From contig NZ_JAHAIF010000053.1 of assembly GCF_018372875.1 (NCBI RefSeq), positions 1-19,907 on the forward strand: 19,907 nucleotides of DNA, given 5' to 3'. A model generated the notes under the pieces. It made no database searches. It had not been told where the DNA came from and was given only the letters and a program-made list of their open reading frames with translations. The DNA is from Clostridium sp. (GTDB lineage: Bacteria > Bacillota > Clostridia > Clostridiales > Clostridiaceae). A program made the position numbers and the translations under genes. Shown in pieces: positions 17,441 through 19,907 of this stretch (position 1 is its first letter; each line of letters begins with the position of its first letter).

Positions 17441-17755
17441 TTAATTCATATATTTTTCCTCCTCGTAAAGAGCATTAAGCTTATTGGCCATGTTCTGGTC
17501 TAAAATAGATAGGATTTTAACCTCTGGTCTTCCAACTGCTCCTCCTAATTCCTCTTTTGAGAAATCTTCAATATATGGTATATTATTTTCCTTACAATGA
17601 TTTTTAAACTTTTTTCTTGTGGCTTCCGATGCATCTGGAGAAATTATAAATAGAAAAAGCTTTCTTCTATTTCTCTCCTCATTGCATTTACTGTAACCTT
17701 CTAATATGTTACCTGACCTTTTTGCTAAACCTAAAAAATTAAAAAACTTATTCAT
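17441..17755 (-). CDS. ylxQ: L7Ae-family RNA-binding protein YlxQ
   Basis: A small protein of the L7Ae/L30e/S12e/Gadd45 fold, which in relatives binds kink-turn RNA. The 104-residue product starts [23 protein letters not shown], the conserved family opening, followed by a [12 protein letters not shown] strand and turn and a C-terminal helix. A TTG at 17761 would add two residues but is too close to the GGAAG site; the ATG at 17755 is well placed. It overlaps the end of ylxR by 8 bases. The usual place between ylxR and infB supports the call. Its physiological RNA partner is not known to me. Confidence 0.9.
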   Translation of the reverse strand: MNKFFNFLGLAKRSGNILEGYSKCNEERNRRKLFLFIISPDASEATRKKFKNHCKENNIPYIEDFSKEELGGAVGRPEVKILSILDQNMANKLNALYEEEKYMN

Positions 17756-18014
17756 TCTCAATTTCTTCCTTTAGCCTATTATATATATCTTCGCTTATAG
17801 CTACATCTAGGTTTCTACTTAATCTCTTAGCTTTAAATGCCTTTTCTAAGCATTCTCCACTTTTACATATATAAGCACCTCTACCTGATTTCTTTCCAGT
17901 TAAATCAACAGAAACTTCACCCTCTGGACTTTTAACAACTCTTATTAATTCCTTCTTAGGCTTCATTTCCATACATCCTGTACACATTCTTAATGGTATC
18001 TTCTTAACTTTCAT
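17748..18014 (-). CDS. rnpM: YlxR family protein (RNase P modulator RnpM)
   Basis: An 88-residue basic protein of the YlxR (DUF448) family, which in B. subtilis has been reported to bind and modulate RNase P RNA (RnpM). The motif IPLRMCTGCMEMKPKKELIRVV (residues 6-27) and SGRGAYIC (43-50) are the family hallmarks. Two cysteine pairs, C11/C14 and C50/C55, could hold a metal, although many homologues keep only part of this set. The ATG has GAGGTG 5 bases upstream. It lies between nusA and ylxQ, as in nearly all Firmicutes. Confidence 0.92.
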   Translation of the reverse strand: MKVKKIPLRMCTGCMEMKPKKELIRVVKSPEGEVSVDLTGKKSGRGAYICKSGECLEKAFKAKRLSRNLDVAISEDIYNRLKEEIENE

Positions 18015-18026
18015 AAAAACACCTCA

Positions 18027-19109
18027 TTATTCAGTTACAGTAGCTTCTTCACTTTCTTTTAAAGCTTCTGCTTGAGATTTGCTCTTTATATCAATCTTCC
18101 AGTTAGTTAACTTAGCTGCTAGTCTAACGTTTTGGCCTTCTTTACCTATTGCAAGTGATAATTGATTATCATCAACTACAACCTTTGCAGACTTATTATC
18201 TTCATCTACTTCTACACTTAATACCTTTGCTGGACTTAAAGCATTTGAAATAAATTCTTCTGGAGATTTACTCCATTTAATTATATCTATCTTTTCATTC
18301 TTTAATTCATTTACTATATTTTGAACTCTTGCACCCTTAGGTCCAACACAAGCTCCCATTGGATCTACAGATTCATCATTTGAGTAAACAGCTATCTTAC
18401 TTCTAGATCCTGCTTCTCTTGAAATACTCTTTATTTCTACAACTCCATTATAGATTTCTGGAACTTCAAGTTCAAATAGTCTCTTAACTAATCCTGGGTG
18501 TGTTCTAGAAACATGTATTTGAGCTCCCTTTGATCCATTCTTAACTTCAACTATATAAAGCTTAAGTTTTTCGTTAAACTTGTATTCTTCATTAGGTATT
18601 TGCTCATTTGGTCCTATTACTCCCTCAAGCTTTCCAAGATTAACAAAAACCATTCCCTTATCTTTTCTTAAGATTGTACCAGTAATAATATCAAATTCTT
18701 TTTCCTTGTATTCATTGTAAATGATATTTCTTTCAGCTTCTTTTATTCTTTGTGTTACTACTTGCTTAGCTAATTGCGCTGCAACTCTACCAAAGTTCTT
18801 TGGAGTAACTTCTATTTCTACAATATCATCCACATCATATTTTGGACTTATTTCCTTAGCTTCTTCTAAAGAGATTTCAGTTACATCATCGTATACTTCA
18901 TCACAAACTACTTTTTGTGCATATACATGTATTTCTCCTGTTTCTCTATGCATGCTAACCCTAACATTTTGAGCTGAAGTATTAATATTTGCATAATTCT
19001 TTTTATATGCTGCAACTAATGCATCCTCTATTGTTGTGAATATTAATTCTTCACTAATCCCCTTTTCTTTTACTAGTTCTTTTAGAGCGCCTATAAACTC
19101 TTCATTCAT
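18027..19109 (-). CDS. nusA: Transcription termination/antitermination factor NusA
   Basis: NusA binds RNA polymerase and the nascent RNA, enhancing pausing and intrinsic termination. The order is an N-terminal RNAP-binding domain (about 1-125), S1 (about 136-200), KH1 with GPKG (256-259) and KH2 with GKEG (322-325). At 360 aa it lacks the acidic-repeat C-terminus of E. coli NusA, as is normal in Firmicutes. A longer reading from 19139 begins upstream of the AGGAGG; the ATG at 19109, 8 bases behind that site, is the start. It sits 16 bases after rimP. Its operon leader holds terminator-like hairpins, which suits NusA-dependent feedback. Confidence 0.97.
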   Translation of the reverse strand: MNEEFIGALKELVKEKGISEELIFTTIEDALVAAYKKNYANINTSAQNVRVSMHRETGEIHVYAQKVVCDEVYDDVTEISLEEAKEISPKYDVDDIVEIEVTPKNFGRVAAQLAKQVVTQRIKEAERNIIYNEYKEKEFDIITGTILRKDKGMVFVNLGKLEGVIGPNEQIPNEEYKFNEKLKLYIVEVKNGSKGAQIHVSRTHPGLVKRLFELEVPEIYNGVVEIKSISREAGSRSKIAVYSNDESVDPMGACVGPKGARVQNIVNELKNEKIDIIKWSKSPEEFISNALSPAKVLSVEVDEDNKSAKVVVDDNQLSLAIGKEGQNVRLAAKLTNWKIDIKSKSQAEALKESEEATVTE

Positions 19110-19125
19110 TATTATATCCTCCTTG

Positions 19126-19587
19126 CTATATTTCCCCATCCAAATTAGCTTTTTTTATCTTATTTTTTGGTATAGTAACATCTTCTCCATTATTAACAAC
19201 TATTGAATCTTCTGTTACATCTTTTAGTATACCATTAAAACTTTTGCTTCCATTAACTGCTCCACTTAGCTTAATTGCTACTTCTCTTCCTACAAATCTA
19301 TTATAGTGGTTATCATTATATAAACCTCTATTAAGACCTGGTGAAGATACTTCTAAATAATATGAATCTGGAATTGGATCCTCTTCGTCTAGCATAGTAC
19401 TAACTCTTCTAGAAAGTGTTTCGCAATCTGTAAGACTTATACTTCCTTCTTCCTTATCTATGTATATTCTTAGAAAATTCTCTCCGCTCTCTTTAACATA
19501 CTCAACATAGTATAATTCATAGTTTAATTCATCTGCAATTGGTTGTATTAGAGCTGATACCTTTTCTACTAAACCATCTTTTTGCAT
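19126..19587 (-). CDS. rimP: Ribosome maturation factor RimP
   Basis: RimP binds the early 30S particle and helps assemble the S12-containing region. The 153-residue protein has an N-terminal alpha/beta domain (about 1-85) with [20 protein letters not shown] and the [37 protein letters not shown] block (about 51-86), the strongest family signature. A C-terminal SH3-like barrel follows (about 88-153). The ATG has AGGAGG 7 bases upstream. It is the first gene of the operon; it lies next to nusA in almost all bacteria. Confidence 0.96.
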   Translation of the reverse strand: MQKDGLVEKVSALIQPIADELNYELYYVEYVKESGENFLRIYIDKEEGSISLTDCETLSRRVSTMLDEEDPIPDSYYLEVSSPGLNRGLYNDNHYNRFVGREVAIKLSGAVNGSKSFNGILKDVTEDSIVVNNGEDVTIPKNKIKKANLDGEI

Positions 19588-19663
19588 TTTTAAACCTCCT
19601 TTACAATATTCAATTTTCTCAAGATTATTATTCCCAAATACTAGTTTAATATTTTTTACCTAA

Positions 19664-19694
19664 TCAAAAACGCAACTATTATAGTAGTTGCGTT
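19664..19694 (-). terminator. Intrinsic terminator in the rimP-nusA leader
   Basis: A 10-bp perfect stem (AACGCAACTA at 19669-19678, TAGTTGCGTT at 19685-19694) with a 6-base loop is followed on the minus strand by a T run (GCGTTTTTGATT). It lies about 75 bases before the rimP start. It could end an upstream transcript, or attenuate the nusA operon if the promoter at 19765-19793 is used. Confidence 0.85.
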
Positions 19695-19699
19695 ACAAA

Positions 19700-19736
19700 T
19701 AGAAAGAGCGGGTATTGTATCCCACTCCTTTTTCTA
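19700..19736 (-). terminator. Hairpin upstream of the rimP leader terminator
   Basis: As minus-strand RNA, UAGAAA plus GAGUGGG (19736-19721) pairs with CCCGCUC plus UUUCUA (19712-19700), with one G-U pair, a 3-base bulge and an 8-base loop. The inner stem followed by UUUCUAUUUG looks like a weak terminator. It is 5 bases from the next terminator, forming a tandem pair. Confidence 0.65.
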
Positions 19737-19764
19737 GCTATCTGAAATAAAATCTTCTTAAATT

Positions 19765-19793
19765 AGAATATCATACTTTTTTCAATAATACAA
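19765..19793 (-). promoter_or_regulatory. Candidate promoter of the rimP-nusA-infB operon
   Basis: On the minus strand, TTGTAT (19788-19793) and TATTCT (19765-19770) are 17 bases apart. Transcription would start near 19758 and give a leader of about 170 bases containing both hairpins. The match is moderate and the region is AT-rich; no better candidate lies downstream of the hairpins. Confidence 0.45.
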
Positions 19794-19907
19794 GCAATTA
19801 GATAAATTTGTTTGAGTCAAGTAAAAGTTGGCAATAATTTCACTTATTTTTATATCCATTATTCTACAGTTGACTTTTATAATTTCCCTACCCAAACCTA
19901 CTTTTAA

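Larger units (their letters stand above)
19588..19907. other. 320-base non-coding stretch upstream of rimP
   Basis: No gene is recognisable. It holds the rimP Shine-Dalgarno, two hairpins (19664-19694 and 19700-19736) and a candidate promoter (19765-19793). One minus-strand frame is open from the window edge to a TGA at 19782-19784 (41 codons) but resembles no protein I know, including the expected PolC C-terminus. Confidence 0.6.

Noticed and set aside
19110..19139. ATG start adding ten residues to NusA
   Set aside because: The AGGAGG lies inside this extension, 8 bases before the ATG at 19109.
19782..19907. Open minus-strand frame at the window edge as the end of an upstream gene
   Set aside because: Only 41 codons, no recognisable motif, and no match to the PolC C-terminus expected there; it may be chance in AT-rich DNA.

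Overview
The window comes from a low-GC, spore-forming Firmicute, almost certainly Clostridium sensu stricto (cluster I). The basis is the strongly AT-rich sequence, AGGAGG-type ribosome binding sites, frequent TTG and GTG starts, A/T-ending codons, and the clostridial gene order recA-pgsA-rimO-ftsK-tepA-dapG-ymxH-mlpA-pnp-rpsO-ribF-truB-nrnA-rbfA-infB-ylxQ-ylxR-nusA-rimP. All 19 genes lie on the minus strand, so transcription runs from high to low coordinates. No tRNA, rRNA, CRISPR array, insertion sequence, prophage or foreign-looking island is visible.

In transcription order, 19907-19588 is a 320-base non-coding stretch. It holds a candidate promoter and two hairpins, one of them a clear intrinsic terminator, ahead of the rimP operon. 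The translation/transcription operon rimP-nusA-ylxR-ylxQ-infB-rbfA-nrnA-truB-ribF follows (19587-12182), with gaps of 1-19 bases or short overlaps throughout. rpsO then has its own near-consensus promoter and a structured leader, and is followed by a hairpin and pnp (ribosomal protein S15 and polynucleotide phosphorylase). After the pnp terminator come mlpA (M16 peptidase), ymxH (PRC-barrel), dapG (aspartokinase) and tepA (ClpP-like). ftsK/spoIIIE, rimO and pgsA follow a terminator at the end of tepA. recA is a separate SOS-type unit with a consensus promoter, a LexA box at the transcription start and a strong terminator.

Functionally the window groups ribosome biogenesis and initiation (RimP, InfB, RbfA, TruB, RimO, S15), transcription elongation and RNA turnover (NusA, PNPase, NrnA, YlxR/YlxQ), cofactor synthesis (RibF), lysine/DAP-branch entry (DapG), chromosome translocation (FtsK), phospholipid synthesis (PgsA) and recombination (RecA).

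I found no novel multi-gene system. The best leads are regulatory. Terminator-like hairpins overlap the ribosome binding sites and start codons of tepA and ymxH. A hairpin-rich leader precedes the nusA operon, and a structured leader precedes rpsO. Several start codons were set by Shine-Dalgarno position rather than by the longest reading frame (recA, pgsA, pnp, rpsO, ylxQ, nusA).
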